Of a DNA stretch of 64,000 bases, positions 24,047-35,555 are shown piece by piece. Both the position numbers and the translations under genes were made by a program. Source of the DNA: Cytidiella melzeri (Eukaryota > Basidiomycota > Agaricomycetes > Polyporales > Irpicaceae); assembly GCA_022592445.1 (NCBI GenBank), contig JABYQR010000092.1, positions 1 through 64,000 of the forward strand, written 5' to 3'. Below the pieces are notes generated by a model. It did not search any database and had not been told where the DNA came from. It worked only from the letters and a program-made list of their open reading frames with translations. The stretch's first letter is position 1, and every line of letters starts with the position of its first letter.

Positions 24047-25343
24047 CGAAATCTTACATGCGGGCAGTTTACCAATCTTGTCTGCAGAACTCTCGTCTCA
24101 TCCTGTCTATTTATACTCATGATCGTCATGTCGTTCTGCTGCATCATATTTTCTTTTTCGCGTTCGCCTCTTAGCACATCCGCTGTTACATTGCTATCGC
24201 TTTGTCAAAATCAACTCTACCTACTTTTTGCTTTTACGCTGCTTTTTACGAATAGTGTGTCCATGTCTTCACGTCCAGTCGCACCCTCTTACAAGCTTTG
24301 GTTCTGCCGTCTACTCACTCCTCTGATCTATGCTACCCACAGTAACGTTTACGTACCTTCCTTGCATTCATGATGTGTCTGTGACTCATACATTTTTTAT
24401 ACCATTTGTTCTGCGTGCTTTCCAAAAGCATCTGCTAGGAGTGTGTGATGATGATGTTTTACATCAGTGTACAAAATGCTATGAAAGTTGATCAAATGCT
24501 GGACTACCACACTAGTTCTGCTGTATTCCAGGTGGAACCTGTTACAAACTAGCGTTAGCAAGGCCGGCAAGCGGCAAGTACAATTCCTGAAGATTGAATG
24601 AGATATTACTTTTTGAGCCAGATTTGTGAGTAAACTTGGTGCTGGTAGCAGCCTGAACAAATAATTTTGTTGGGAATAGCTTTTCCAATGAGTAATGTAA
24701 AGTAAGTTGGTGGTTTGTCCTCTCTGGAGCACACAATCATTCATGAAAAAAGAGGGACTATGCTGTATTGTTTGAAGTGCAACAATGGATGTGAGTACAG
24801 AATTGACAAGTTTGTGGAGTAGAGCATGGAGATGAAGATTGTTTGACATGCGTCTTCTTCTTAAGGGTGTTGAACTATGTTAAATAGTCTAGATACAATT
24901 TGGTAAACTGCAGGAGCAGAGCTACAAGTGATTTTGTTATTGATAGCAAATTGAATAAATCATATAGCATGAAATAGTTAATTGCACCTGTGACTTTGTT
25001 ATCACAAAGAACCTCAGTAAACAATTCTGTGCCTGGTAAGGACCTTGCCAAGCCATCTGGTCATCAATATTGACTGTATTACAGGCATTTGCTGTTGGTG
25101 ACACCTTTGATAGGCAACTTGATCTGGGATAAAGTGACTGTACTACAATTGATAAATTTGGTTGCGGGAACAGGAGCCATACATTGATGAAGGTAGTCAC
25201 CAATGGTAGCAAGGAGCTCCATCTATCTTGTCATTAATCTTGTGCAGTGTTCACTGCTGATTCTGGAAAATTACTTGCTTCAAGAATGAAGGGCTTGAGG
25301 GTGTCTCATTGGATCAATTGCTGAAACATGTTACATGTGTCCG
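24047..25343. other. 3' flank of kinase gene, then diverged repeat copy
   Basis: Bases 24047-24400 are T-rich and look like 3' UTR and spacer. From about 24560 the sequence is AT-rich and recognisably related to 31480-31900; for example the string GTAGTCACCAATG appears at both 25191 and 31742. No intact gene; small open frames are shadows in repeat sequence. Confidence 0.55.
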
Positions 25344-26460
25344 GTTGATGTCTTCACTGCCTCACCCCCATTGGAGCTGCCACAGGCTGGGTTCTGATTG
25401 TAACTCCTGCTTATAGAGCAACTAGTGGTTGTGAAACTGTGTGGAAGAATCAAAGGCAGTGCTCTATGCTGATGCAACCACGTCCTGTTGATGTCTGAAC
25501 TGCGTCAGCCCCACTAGAACTGCCACAGGCTGTGTTGTGATTGTAACTCCTCCTTATAGAGCAACTAATGGTTGTGAGACTTTGTAGAACGATCTGATGC
25601 AGTGGTTGCTGCTGATGCAACCACGGTCTGAACTGCATCACCCCTATTGGAACTGCCACAGACTGTGTTCTGATTGTAACTTCTGCTTAGGGAGAAGTGT
25701 TTGTGAAACCTTGTGATCAATCGAATGCAGTGCTTGCTGCCAACACAACCATGCACTGTTGATGTCTGAACTGCCTCACTCCCATTCAAACTGCCACAGT
25801 TGTAACTATTGCTTAGGAAGTAGTGGTTGTGGAACTTAGTGGACCAATTGAATGCAGCGCTGGCTGCTGATAAAACCACGTCTGGCTGATATCTGCGCTA
25901 CCTCACCCCTATCAGAGCTGCCAAAGGCTGTGTTCTGATTGTACCTCCTACTTGTGGAAAAACTGGTGGATGTGAAACTGTATGGAAGAATCAAAGGCAG
26001 TGCTCTATGCTGATGCAACCATGTCCTATTGATGTCTCAACTGTATCAGCCCCACTAGAACTGCCACAGGTTGTGTTCTGATTGTAACTCCTGCTTATAG
26101 AGTAACTGGTGGTTGTGAAACTGTATGGAAGAATCAAAGGCAGTGCTCTATGCTGATGCAACCACGTCCTGTTCATGTTTGAACTGCCTCAGCCCCATCA
26201 GAACCACCACAGGCTATGTTCTGATTGTAACCCCTCCTTAGAGAGCAATGAATGGTTGTGAAACTTTGTGGAACAATCCGATGCAGTGCTTGCTGCTGAT
26301 GCAACCATGTCCTGTTGATGTCTGAGCTGCATTACCCCTATTGGAACTGCCACAGACTGTGTTCTGATTGTAACTCCTGCTTAGAGAGCAACTAACAGTT
26401 GTGAAACTTTGTGGAACAATCAGATACAGTACCCACTACTAATGCAGCCAAAATTTCAAA
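25344..26460. repeat. Tandem array of about 8 diverged 127-143-bp units
   Basis: Each unit carries GTTGATGTCTGAACTGC, a C-rich spacer, AACTGCCACAG, TGTGTTCTGATTGTAACTCC, a GGTTGTGAAACT block and a GCTGATGCAACCA tail. The GTCTGAAC-type landmark falls near 25350, 25493, 25625, 25764, 25891, 26034, 26177 and 26320. Several intervals are exactly 143 bp. A single related unit occurs at 31898-32040, so the array seems to have expanded at one copy of a dispersed repeat. Confidence 0.8.
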
Positions 26461-27121
26461 TTGTCCAAGAATGTAGGGGTTGAGAATTTGTAGTTAGCTT
26501 CCAAAGTACTGGTAATTCTTGCTCAGAGCCAACACTATGTGTGGCATATCTTCTAATTTCTTTCTTTGTTCAGAGTGCAAGCAATGTCTGTAGATTGCTG
26601 CACACATCAACCTGACCAGAATTTGGCATCATTTGCCAGCAGGAGTGGAGTTTGAATCTGAGTCTGGATGACTTTGTTCAGTAGACTGGCCATAACATGC
26701 TGAATTTCACTTCAATTGACAGGATGTTTGTACCAGGATGTTGCCACAAGATAGGGCTATCCAATGGTGTATTATATGTACAAATCTGTACCCATATGCA
26801 GTCTGTAAAAATCTAAAACTGCATTTTGATTGCAAAAGTGATCTGATACAAAGTTATAAAGGGCTGATAACAAGGCCAGTGTGATGCCATCAGCTGGATT
26901 CATTGTTTTGTTATTGACACTGTTATTGTCTGTATTCTGCCATCAAATTCCCACACTTTGGGGGACAAAAAGGTCACATCTTTCACACCCTACTATTTTC
27001 ATTTTTTGTCATAATAGTACCTAGCTATTTCTCTGCTTTTATTTTTGACAATCCAGCTTGTTCTTTCCTCATCACTCCTCATTCCTTGTCATTTCTGTTC
27101 AACATGAACCATCATGTCATT
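26461..27121. repeat. Diverged repeat copy, partner of 35556-36010
   Basis: From about 26672 the sequence parallels 35556-36010 (shared CAATTGACA, GGGCTATCCAATG, TTCCCACACTTTGGG at similar spacing). It has no MITE at 26865, where the right copy has one. The final 100 bp leads to the left end of the Harbinger element. Confidence 0.65.
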
Positions 27122-27486
27122 GGATGCCTACCCGTAAGGATATTTAGGAATCTAGCGGTTTGCAGAATTGGCGGAGGTGAAATTGGTGAGAACTTGGCAA
27201 GACAAGCCGTGCAGCACAAATCAAGCTATTGGCTTGCCAACATGCCGTGTGATTACATAACACAGTTGAACTCATGACGCGTCCCCACCAACATTGCTCT
27301 CTCAGCATTTTTAGCTTTTACAGCCCTTATCTTAAAATTTTATAGAACAGGTCCTGTCGACCTCCACAAATTTCTGCGAGACACGCCGCGCAAGCTCAAA
27401 ATCAGAGGCAGCTAGCTCAAACAAAAGGGTGAGTGCATCCTTGATAAGTCTCTTGTCTCCCTCTCGTCACTTGTTTACCACTGAAC

Positions 27487-29131
27487 ATGTCACCTTCCAC
27501 TTGCAAATCCTCTTGCAAAGGGAGCAAAGGGCTCAAGGGAGACCAGCCCTCTTTTCCTCCCACTGCATCCACTCCTTCAAATCTTTCTGAGTCTCTCGTA
27601 AGTGCAAAGCCCTCGCCAGCAGACACGGAACTGACTTCTCATCAGCACATTCGGATCCCATCTGGTAGGGCCAGAAATCACAGTGTATACGCCAAGCCCT
27701 TGCCAGCATGCGTGCCCGATGTACACCCAGCCACTCCAATTTCTTCGACTGCCGCCCCTACACCACCTTCCGCGCTTCACCACACGGCTCCTGTCACAGC
27801 ACCGTCTATACCACCGGCAGCAGCAGCTCCGGATCAGGCTCTCTACATGCCGCCCCTGCCCTCCTACATGCAGCAATCTTTCATGCCACCTCCACCTTCC
27901 TATCCAGGTTTCCAGTATCCCGCTACTGCTCCGCATGCAGCACAGGCTCCATACCCTCACCCATACATTCAAGCTCCTCGTCGTCTATTGCTAAGCCCTG
28001 CACCTCCTGTGCCATCCGCTTGTTGTACCGGAAAAGGGAAGTCAGCGGCTTCGAAGAACCGCAAGCTTGTGGTGCCATACAAGCATGGTTGGAAGGTTGG
28101 AGCAAAAGGATATAAGGAAGAGGACAAGCTGCTTCTTGCGCAGCTCGTCCTGAAGCTCAAACCTACGGGACCCGATGGGTGAAAAATGCTTACCGATATG
28201 TACAACAAGAACACGTGCATCAGAGGCTCGTCAACGCGTAAGTGCAAGGCCTTGCATGTGAAGTTTGATCAGGTTAGTGTTTTATGTGTTCCAACACGCA
28301 GGCTTGGGGCTAATATTGCCCTACTAGATTGTTTCAGAGCCAAAACCAACTGGTGAAGGCGAGATGCCCGAGTATCAGGAGGTGGCTCTCAAAGCCGACA
28401 AGCAGATCACGCAGAAAGTGGCAAGCTCTCATATCGACAACAAATGTGTCAGTATCAAGTGACCAGAATTGAGTCCGGCTCAATCCGTGATCTCTATCTC
28501 AGATGGCTCGGACAACAATGTTGTGATGGCTCCGCCGGTCAAGCTTGAGGCCAACTTGCAGCCAGTGATGATGAAGGCTGCCTCACGCAAAGATTGCCAG
28601 CCCGTTCCTTGTTGCACTCATGCCACAGCTTTGGCAAAGCTGTTATCCATGATCAGCGCCACGTTTGATCCAAAGGAGCAGCAAGCCCGCGATGAGAACC
28701 GCTTCACACTTCAGCTTCAACTCTCGCAGCTGAATTCTCTCCAGGCTGAAGTGCGTGAGCTTCGCATGCAGCTATCTGATGCCAAGGATCAGTGCCACGA
28801 AGAGCGACGTTGCGCAGATGCCCTCAAGTTCAAGCTCATCCTGAACTCTTGTCATTCTCGCTCTCCCAGGAGTCCACTCGCAGGAAGAAGGAAGCACATT
28901 CTTGCTGCCGGGTACACACATGCTGTTCAGCAAACACCTATCAAGTGTCTTTTGCTCCCATCTCCAGTCCACCGCCTTGAATCTCCCTACAAGCATATTC
29001 CAAAAGTCTCTCCTCTAGCTCGTCGCAATGCCACACCTGGCCCGTCTCGTCCTACCATTGCACAATCACCATCCCATGCTGCTGTTGCTGACGTACCTAC
29101 TACATCTTTGCCTCTTACTCCACCTTACTAG
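27487..29131 (+). pseudogene. DUF6818/Myb-like accessory gene of the Harbinger element
   Basis: The reading frame opens at the ATG at 27487 with a Pro-rich region. It continues into KHGWKVGAKGYKEEDKLLLAQ, interrupted by TGA at about 28180 where the family has Trp. The same frame continues over ...MYNKNT, a GT-AG intron (about 28273-28327), and the PKPTGEGEMPEYQ block of DUF6818. A second TGA follows near 28460, after which the frame stays open to 29131. DUF6818 is a SANT/Myb-like DNA-binding domain; in Harbinger elements the Myb-like protein helps the transposase bind DNA and enter the nucleus. The first stop fits a G-to-A change. Confidence 0.7.
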
Positions 29132-29279
29132 TATACTGTGCTTCCCTCAATTGATACTTACCTGATGCCTGTACTTGTTTCTCATTTCTGTCATTCTTTT
29201 AATCACATCTTGCTTATACTCTAGCATTGATACCCACTGCCTAATTGTACTCTATTCCATCTAATGACATACATTATGC

Positions 29280-30637
29280 TCAGCTAATATGAAAGCGTGC
29301 TACACAATCCCAATGCCAGATATCCCCAAACAACATTGTTTCAAAGGCGTACCACACCTCAACATCCTCTGCATCTTCAGTCCAAATTGGTACGTAGACA
29401 TTTTGGATCTGATTAATCCCCACCCGGATTGTTCTCACATTAGTGAGGCGCATACAGATTTTGAGTAGCTCACTACGGCCCTCCTTGTCATTGATGCTCA
29501 ATGGCAGGTGAAGCCTTCCAAATGCGCCTTGTATGGCTCACATCCCCCACTCTGCAGTTTGTCGGTATGATAACAGCTGGCGGTTGAATTGCAATAGTTG
29601 CTCTCTCTCATGAGCATTGGCAGGAAGATGGGAGCCTTTCTTGAAAGCTGAACGGATCCGGCCATGAATTTGATCAGTGCCTCGTGGAAATGCAGTATTG
29701 GCAACAAGATAGTAGCCATCGGGTGTTGAGTCGCGTAACTTTGCATAAATGGGACGTGCAACTTGTGAGTTGTGCCAGCTGCCAGGAGCATTGAGGACTG
29801 CCTGTCTGATAATACCTAAGCCTGCCAGTTAGACATTTCTAATGTCAGTCACTATTTTAGAACTACATACCATCTGAGGAGAAGACAATCACAGAGCTCA
29901 CAAAGTGCTCATGGAGCCACCTGTTGTAGGTTGAGTTCTCCACTTTGGGGTCATCAGAGACCTGAACAGGCAAATTGAGCCCATCCATACTTCCAAAGGC
30001 ACCAACAAGAAGTGGGTGACAAGCCTATCATAGTTCTTAACCAACTTGAAGCTTGTAGCTGAGAGAAACAAATAAGTCACACCTGGACTAGCTTTGAGAG
30101 CTGCTCATACTCCTCAATCTCTGTAGGCCATGCTACTGCACCTTCAGGAATTGAATGAAGTACCTCCAGCATAATCTTCTGAGCAAACGTGATATACCGG
30201 TTGACAGTCATTGGGACAAGGGCAAAAATCTGCTGCAGGCTGATCTCCCTCATGGTTGAACACAGCCAGTGAAGATAGAGTTCAAGTCCACCTGCAGCAT
30301 CAAGAGAATGTGCTCCCGGACGTGGTTTTCCCCCTGCATTGGTGTCATCACGAGGAATACCACTGTTCTGCAAACCCACCCTCCAGCAGTAGGTAGTCAA
30401 AGGTCTCCGTATCAATACCCATGGTGGTGATGTATGCGCAGTTGTTGCGGCTCTCATACAACTTTTGCCACAGTGTGTCCATGCGTGGATTGGGCATTAG
30501 CTCTGGTTGGCATAGGTGGTACAATGGCGGCGGGCCTGGCAGTCTTCACGTGCATTTTCTGCTCCAAGGACAAGAAGAGCAGCAAGTGCAGCCTGCTGTA
30601 ACCTCTCCTCATCTTTGAAGTCTTGTATGTTGTTCAT
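29280..30637 (-). pseudogene. HARBI1-like DDE transposase (DDE_Tnp_4), degenerate
   Basis: From the ATG at 30637 the sequence shows the N-terminal part, a frameshift near 30370, then SLDAAGGLELYLHWL. The catalytic region follows: SMDGLNLPVQVSDDPKVENSTYN with the first Asp, then a short GT-AG intron near 29825-29870, then APGSWHNSQVARPIY. In VANTAFPRGTD the family's second Asp (usually D-TAFP) is Asn. A TGA (about 29536) sits in WGM-*-AIQGAFGR where Arg is expected. The last exon ends WDCVARFHIS at 29280. The Asp-to-Asn change and the CGA-to-TGA stop are both transitions, so the enzyme should be dead. Confidence 0.75.
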
Positions 30638-30792
30638 GGACAGCTGGAGCAAGTTGTATTAGTGCAGGCGTGACTGCAAGCGTCGTGACAATAGTAGGAG
30701 ACACACGGCGCTGAGTTTTAATTGGGGCATTTATAGTGGAGATGAGATCAGAAGTGGCTCTAGATTTCTAAATCCCTTACGGGTAGGCATCC

Positions 30793-32123
30793 ATTGACTC
30801 CCTTTCCTTTCCTTTTCTATTGCTACTTTGGACCTAACTCTGATTGGTTATCATTGTCTCAGTTCCACCCTTGGCTCTTCCATAACTCTGTTACCATTCC
30901 ATTGGGTTCAATCCCTTTTCTATTGTTTCCTTAATCATTGTCCACCTTTCTATCGTCCCTTGTTCTTGTGCCTTGATAGTCACTTCTCCTACTGGCTTGC
31001 CAAAGTAGCTATAATTCCTTGTCTATAGTGCTCCCTTCATATTTCTCCTATTCATTACCACTACATTGGACTGGGTGATAAGTAGTTAGGTCAACATGTA
31101 TATAAAGCCGCTAGACATGGGGTAGAACCTCAGTCTATCCACTTTGTATCAATATTCCTTCTATCAATCCAGCATCTGTCTGCCATTGTGCTTGACAGCA
31201 ATCATGCAGCCTAGACCATCATTTGACCTTGTGTGTAGTTACACCAAGGGGTTCTGACTTGACAACTTGTCTCCTGACAATAGTCAGTCTCAACAGGACC
31301 AAGACAATGGTAACCAACCAGAGTTACATCTGGAGTAACAGTAGAAAATGAATAAAACTGATGATGTAATAGTCTGTGTTGAACAGGAACCATGGGAAAC
31401 AAAAGATGATGGGGGAAAAACAAGTTGAATTGTCAAGGCAAAGGCAGGAAGGATGTCTAGTTGCTATGATGGCTAAGGAATTGAAAATAATAGGGTGTGA
31501 AGACTGTTTGTAACAATAGGTAAATTTGCAATTGGTAGCAGCTTGACTAAGTAATCTTATTTGAATATCCATTGTGGTGAGTAATTATGCTACTAGTAGG
31601 AAACAAATGTGTTATATAGCCTTAGAATAGTTACTTGGACAAGTGACAAATATGATTTATGCAACCCCTTTGGTCTGAGTCAAAGTAATTGTATGACATT
31701 TGATCATTTCAGTTGCAGGCAAAGCAAGCATCACTAATAAAGGTAGTCACCAATGTTAGCAAGAAGCTTTGCATGTTGTGTTACTGATCTTGTGCAATGT
31801 TCACTGCTGATGCAAAAATGAGTCAGCACATGCTCTAAGAATCAAGGGGTTGAAATAGCCATGTTAAAATCAGCTTTCAGAACATGTTCCAAGTGTCCTG
31901 TTGATGTTTGAACTGCTTCATCTTCATTGGAACTGCCACAGGCTGTGTTCTGATGGTTACGCTTGCTCAGCTAGCAACAGATGTTTATGGAACTTTCTAT
32001 ATCAATCAGTTGCAGTGCTCACTGCTGATGCAACAAGAAACTTACATGCTCCATGAATAGAGGGGTTATCAAATGTCTTGTTAGAATCAGTCAGTTCCGA
32101 AGATACTGGTAATTTGTTCTCAG
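30793..32123. repeat. AT-rich spacer and right-hand copy of the dispersed repeat
   Basis: 30793-31350 shows no gene. From about 31480 to 32150 the sequence is a diverged copy of 24600-25340 plus one unit of the tandem repeat (31898-32040) and part of 26455-26580. Ends of the repeat are not sharp enough to define. Confidence 0.55.
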
Positions 32124-32756
32124 ATGGCACATAATGTTTGTGGACTGCTGCATATGTCCACAGTAGAGTGTTACATAAAGGTAGGCAAGGGGATCCAAAG
32201 CAATGCGACTTGCAGAGGCCGCATGGCACAAGGTAGTCACAACAACAATTTGACACTGCTGGCGCAAAGGAGGCATTTGCCACCAAATGGTGTGGATCAT
32301 CCTCATGCAGCTCCCGCTGTACCCATCGCCTCTCTCCTGAATGCCAGTGACTCAGAAAATCCACTTGCGGCCGCAGAGAAAACTGTTATTGACGCACTTG
32401 AGGACCTCACCGCAAGAGGTGTCCTCCTGAAGGACTGCCGGATTGATATTGAGAATCTTCTCAATCTGGTGGAAAAGAGAATCGAGGCCATCATGGAGAG
32501 CACAAAAGAGGAGATTTCTGCGGCTCTTGTCGAGTCTTCAAAGGCGCAGGAAGAGGCAATCATCAATGGAGGTGATGATGATGTCAACAACAATGCAAAT
32601 TTTCATTCCGGGCCAGGTCCTACTTACAAGGAAGTCCTCCGAGCAGCCACCCTCATTGACGACTATGTTTGCTGCACTAATGACCTAGTTGTGCACAAAT
32701 TGGAGTCTCTATTGAGTAATTTCTGCTGTCAACTTTGCTTGGACAAGCTTGCTTAA
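32124..32756 (+). CDS. Hypothetical acidic coiled-coil ORF inside repeat region
   Basis: An uninterrupted 210-codon frame from the ATG at 32124. The first 60 residues come from repeat sequence. The rest is a charged helical region (ENLLNLVEKRIEAIMESTKEEISAALVESSKAQEEA) followed by a GP-rich linker and a second helix. The real start may be internal. No family recognised. It is codon-clean amid decayed DNA, so it may be a recent TE accessory gene or a captured fragment. Confidence 0.35.
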   Translation: MAHNVCGLLHMSTVECYIKVGKGIQSNATCRGRMAQGSHNNNLTLLAQRRHLPPNGVDHPHAAPAVPIASLLNASDSENPLAAAEKTVIDALEDLTARGVLLKDCRIDIENLLNLVEKRIEAIMESTKEEISAALVESSKAQEEAIINGGDDDVNNNANFHSGPGPTYKEVLRAATLIDDYVCCTNDLVVHKLESLLSNFCCQLCLDKLA

Positions 32757-33852
32757 CAGTCCCTACCTTGATTACATCTTACTTCACTGCTAAGTAGTGT
32801 CTAATTGATCTATGTACACACCACATCTAGTAATAATTCATCTATTGGCTACTAAAGTGGTATTGAGCCTCTACATGGTGTAGTAGATCTTTGTTTTTTG
32901 CAAACAACAGGTGCTTATCATGGGAAATTTACCATAACCCATAATCCCCATAACCCATACTTTTCCGTGTCCACAGAGGGGCATGGGTTATGAGAGAGTC
33001 GACTGTAGTTGTGCATATGAAGGCCTGTTTACTACACTTATGAACGTTAAGGTTAAGGATAGTGACAAATGAACAAAATCAAATCCAACAGGCAACAATT
33101 ACTTGGCAATATTTTGCGATATCTTTAAAGATCTGAATATTGAGATAGTGTCATTAAAGATGGTATAATCATCAATCAAGATCACCTGCATCAGGATCTA
33201 CCAGATATATCCTTCATAGATGCAACTGGTAACAATGTAAGAGGACTTTGTGAGTATATGCTTTTATCAGTTACTAGTTCAAGTTAATAGTACTATATTG
33301 TGATATTTTTATACATGAAATCATATCATATGCCAGATCTACTCTGTGGCACTGTACAAAGAACAGCTGGAAGAATAAATCAAGTGTAACGGGTCATGTA
33401 ACAGGCAAACTATTTCCAACTGGATGAATGCTCAAGGCACATCACATCGAATACAAAGTGCACCTGCTATCATAGCAGAATCGCCATTTTATTCAAACTT
33501 GAACATACTATGCAGGCTAGTAGATATAAATTCAACTTACTTGCATGGAAACTAACTACAATGGTGACAGCCATTTCACTCGCCATATTATTGATAACAA
33601 TGTTTATATATTGTTTTACAATGGAATAGACACTGAGAGACATGCTGGATACAATGGTCATATTACAGAAATAAACTATGATATGAAAATAACAGTTGAT
33701 TAAGGATGCAAATGTTTGGTTGCAACATATATATGCTCTACTATAAACTAAACACCTGCTTTTATTCAAGATGTACAACAATAAAATCACATTTTGGACT
33801 TCAGGAATTGTACCTTGCCACTTGCTGGCCCTACTCCTGCAACTATGTGTTA
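32757..33852. other. AT-rich non-coding sequence
   Basis: No gene. Near 32932-32996 there is a short inverted motif: CATAACCCATA repeated in tandem, then CATGGGTTATG. The rest is low-complexity A/T-rich DNA with scattered stops in all frames. Confidence 0.5.
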
Positions 33853-33997
33853 GAGCCTGATTGGTGCAGCATTATTTAGGCGCATTGTTCCATAACCCTC
33901 ACCAAATGAAACAATTCAGCAGTTATTTTGCCTTATCTTGACAGCAAATTATGGGATTATTTGTAGTTGACTACAAAATTCTGCGCCAATCAGGCCC
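33853..33997. mobile_element. Tourist-like MITE A (145 bp, TTA duplication)
   Basis: Starts GAGCCTGATTGGTGCAG and ends CTGCGCCAATCAGGCCC, an imperfect TIR pair, flanked by TTA at 33850-33852 and 33998-34000. The G-rich TIR and 3-bp TTA/TAA duplication fit PIF/Harbinger MITEs. Confidence 0.8.
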
Positions 33998-34028
33998 TTA
34001 GCAAGTACCAGAGCAGAGTTTGTTGTGA

Positions 34029-35540
34029 ATGGCCCAACTAGCCCTTATTTTTTGCACTCTTGTTTTTATCGTTAAAACCTTGGGCTGCAACCCAGTTGCA
34101 ACCCTCTCTGCACAAACCACTTGCACGTCCATTAAGTGCCCCTATCATGTGGCTTAGATGCTCTACATGGTCATGTTACTTGCTGCTACATCACACTGGC
34201 ACGTGACTCAGCTTATGTAAGACCACATAGCTACAACCACATGGCTCAGCCCATAGCTAGGGTTTGACACCATAGATACTGTTCACATGGACTCCTATTG
34301 TTCTTTCCCTATTGTTCTCTTTATGGAAGAATGTTCTCACAGGTGTGGGAAACAAATACAATAACTGGTCTCCTTTTATATAGATTCTCTCACAAGTAGA
34401 GTTCTTGGCAGAGTCCAGACAATAGCTATTGTTCTCCTTTAGGTAGTTCTATTGTTCTTTGTTCACACAGCTTCTTGCAAAGCCTGCCGTTGACATGGTC
34501 TGTGTGCAGGTCCCTGAAGTCTATATATACTGCTGCATGTACGCTTCTAGCCTCCCATCTCAACCTCTTGGTCTTTACTGGGTTAGGTAAGCAATCCCCT
34601 CTTGTACTATATGATGCAGAGACAGGGGTTCAACGCGGCAGACAGGGACACGGAGTGGATAACGACAAAATGGTGGTGGTAGGCGTGAAGCACAATACTC
34701 TCACCAGCTAGCTATAAACCTTATGCAGATGTCTAGCCCAGTAAAGACCAAGTTAGTATTTGTACTACCAGCTATATAGTACAAGAGGGGGTGGCTTACC
34801 TAGCCCAGTAAAGACCAAGAGGTCGAGATGGGGGGCTAGGAGCGTACATGTAGCAGTATATATAGACTTCAGGGACCTGCGCACAGACCATGTTGAGGGC
34901 AGGCTTTGCAAGAAGCCGTGTGAACGAAGAACAAAAGAACTACCTAAAGGGGAACAATAGCTATTGTCTAGACCTTGCTAAGAACTCTACTCGTGAGAGA
35001 ATCTATCTAAAAGGAGACCAACTATTGTATTCCATTCCCACACCTGTGAGAACATCCTTCCATAAAGAGAACAATAGGGAAAGAACAATAAGGAGCCCAT
35101 GTGAACGGTATCTATGACGTCAAACCCTAGCTATGGGCTGAGCCATGTGTCTGTAGCCATGTGGTCTTACTTAAGCTAAGTCACATGCCAGTGTGACGTA
35201 GTAGCAAGTAATGTGACCGTGTGGAGCGTCTATGCCACGTGATACAGGCGCTTAATAGACGTGAAAAGGGAGTTTGTGCAGAGAAGGTTGCCACTGAGCT
35301 GCAGCCCGGAGTTTTATAGATAAAAACAAGAGGTAAATTGCAAAAATTAAGGGCTATTCAGGCCATCCATGACACTATATAGCTGGTAGTACAAATACTA
35401 ACTTTTACTGGGCTATATTTCTGAATAAGTTTGATAGCTGGTGGACGCATTGTGCTTCACGCCTGCCACCACCTCTTTGTCGTCATCCACATTGTGTCCC
35501 TGTTTGTCATGTGGAGCCCTGTCTCCGTGTCAGAGTTTTA
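34029..35540. repeat. Large imperfect palindrome (about 0.58-kb arms) with inverted spacer copy
   Basis: Arm A (about 34029-34613) is matched in inverse by arm A' (about 34773-35366). Matching landmarks include CTCTGCACAAACCACTTGC with its inverse near 35270, CATGGCTCAGCCCATAGC with its inverse near 35130, and ACTGCTGCATGTACGCT with its inverse near 34840. The spacer B (about 34613-34785) is itself repeated in inverse right after A' (about 35371-35540). The layout is A-B-A'-B'. TATATATAC and (A/T)-rich promoter-like motifs in the arms are LTR-like, but no TSD was found. Confidence 0.7.
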
Positions 35541-35555
35541 TTATCACTCTGAGTG

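Larger units (their letters stand above)
27122..30792. mobile_element. PIF/Harbinger-type DNA transposon, mutated
   Basis: TIRs are 27122-27154 and 30792-30760 inverted, both starting GGATGCCTACCCGTAAGG and ending at ATCTAG, about 33 bp with few mismatches. The element is 3671 bp and flanked by ATT on both sides (27119-27121 and 30793-30795). It carries two convergent genes, as many Harbinger elements do: a Myb/DUF6818-like accessory gene on the plus strand and a HARBI1-type DDE transposase on the minus strand. Both are damaged by stop codons and one frameshift, so the copy is probably inactive. Confidence 0.85.

Noticed and set aside
27577..27972. Minus-strand frame opposite the Harbinger accessory gene
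   Set aside because: Shadow of the Pro-rich coding strand; composition (Arg/Trp/Cys) is that of the reverse of a C-rich coding region.
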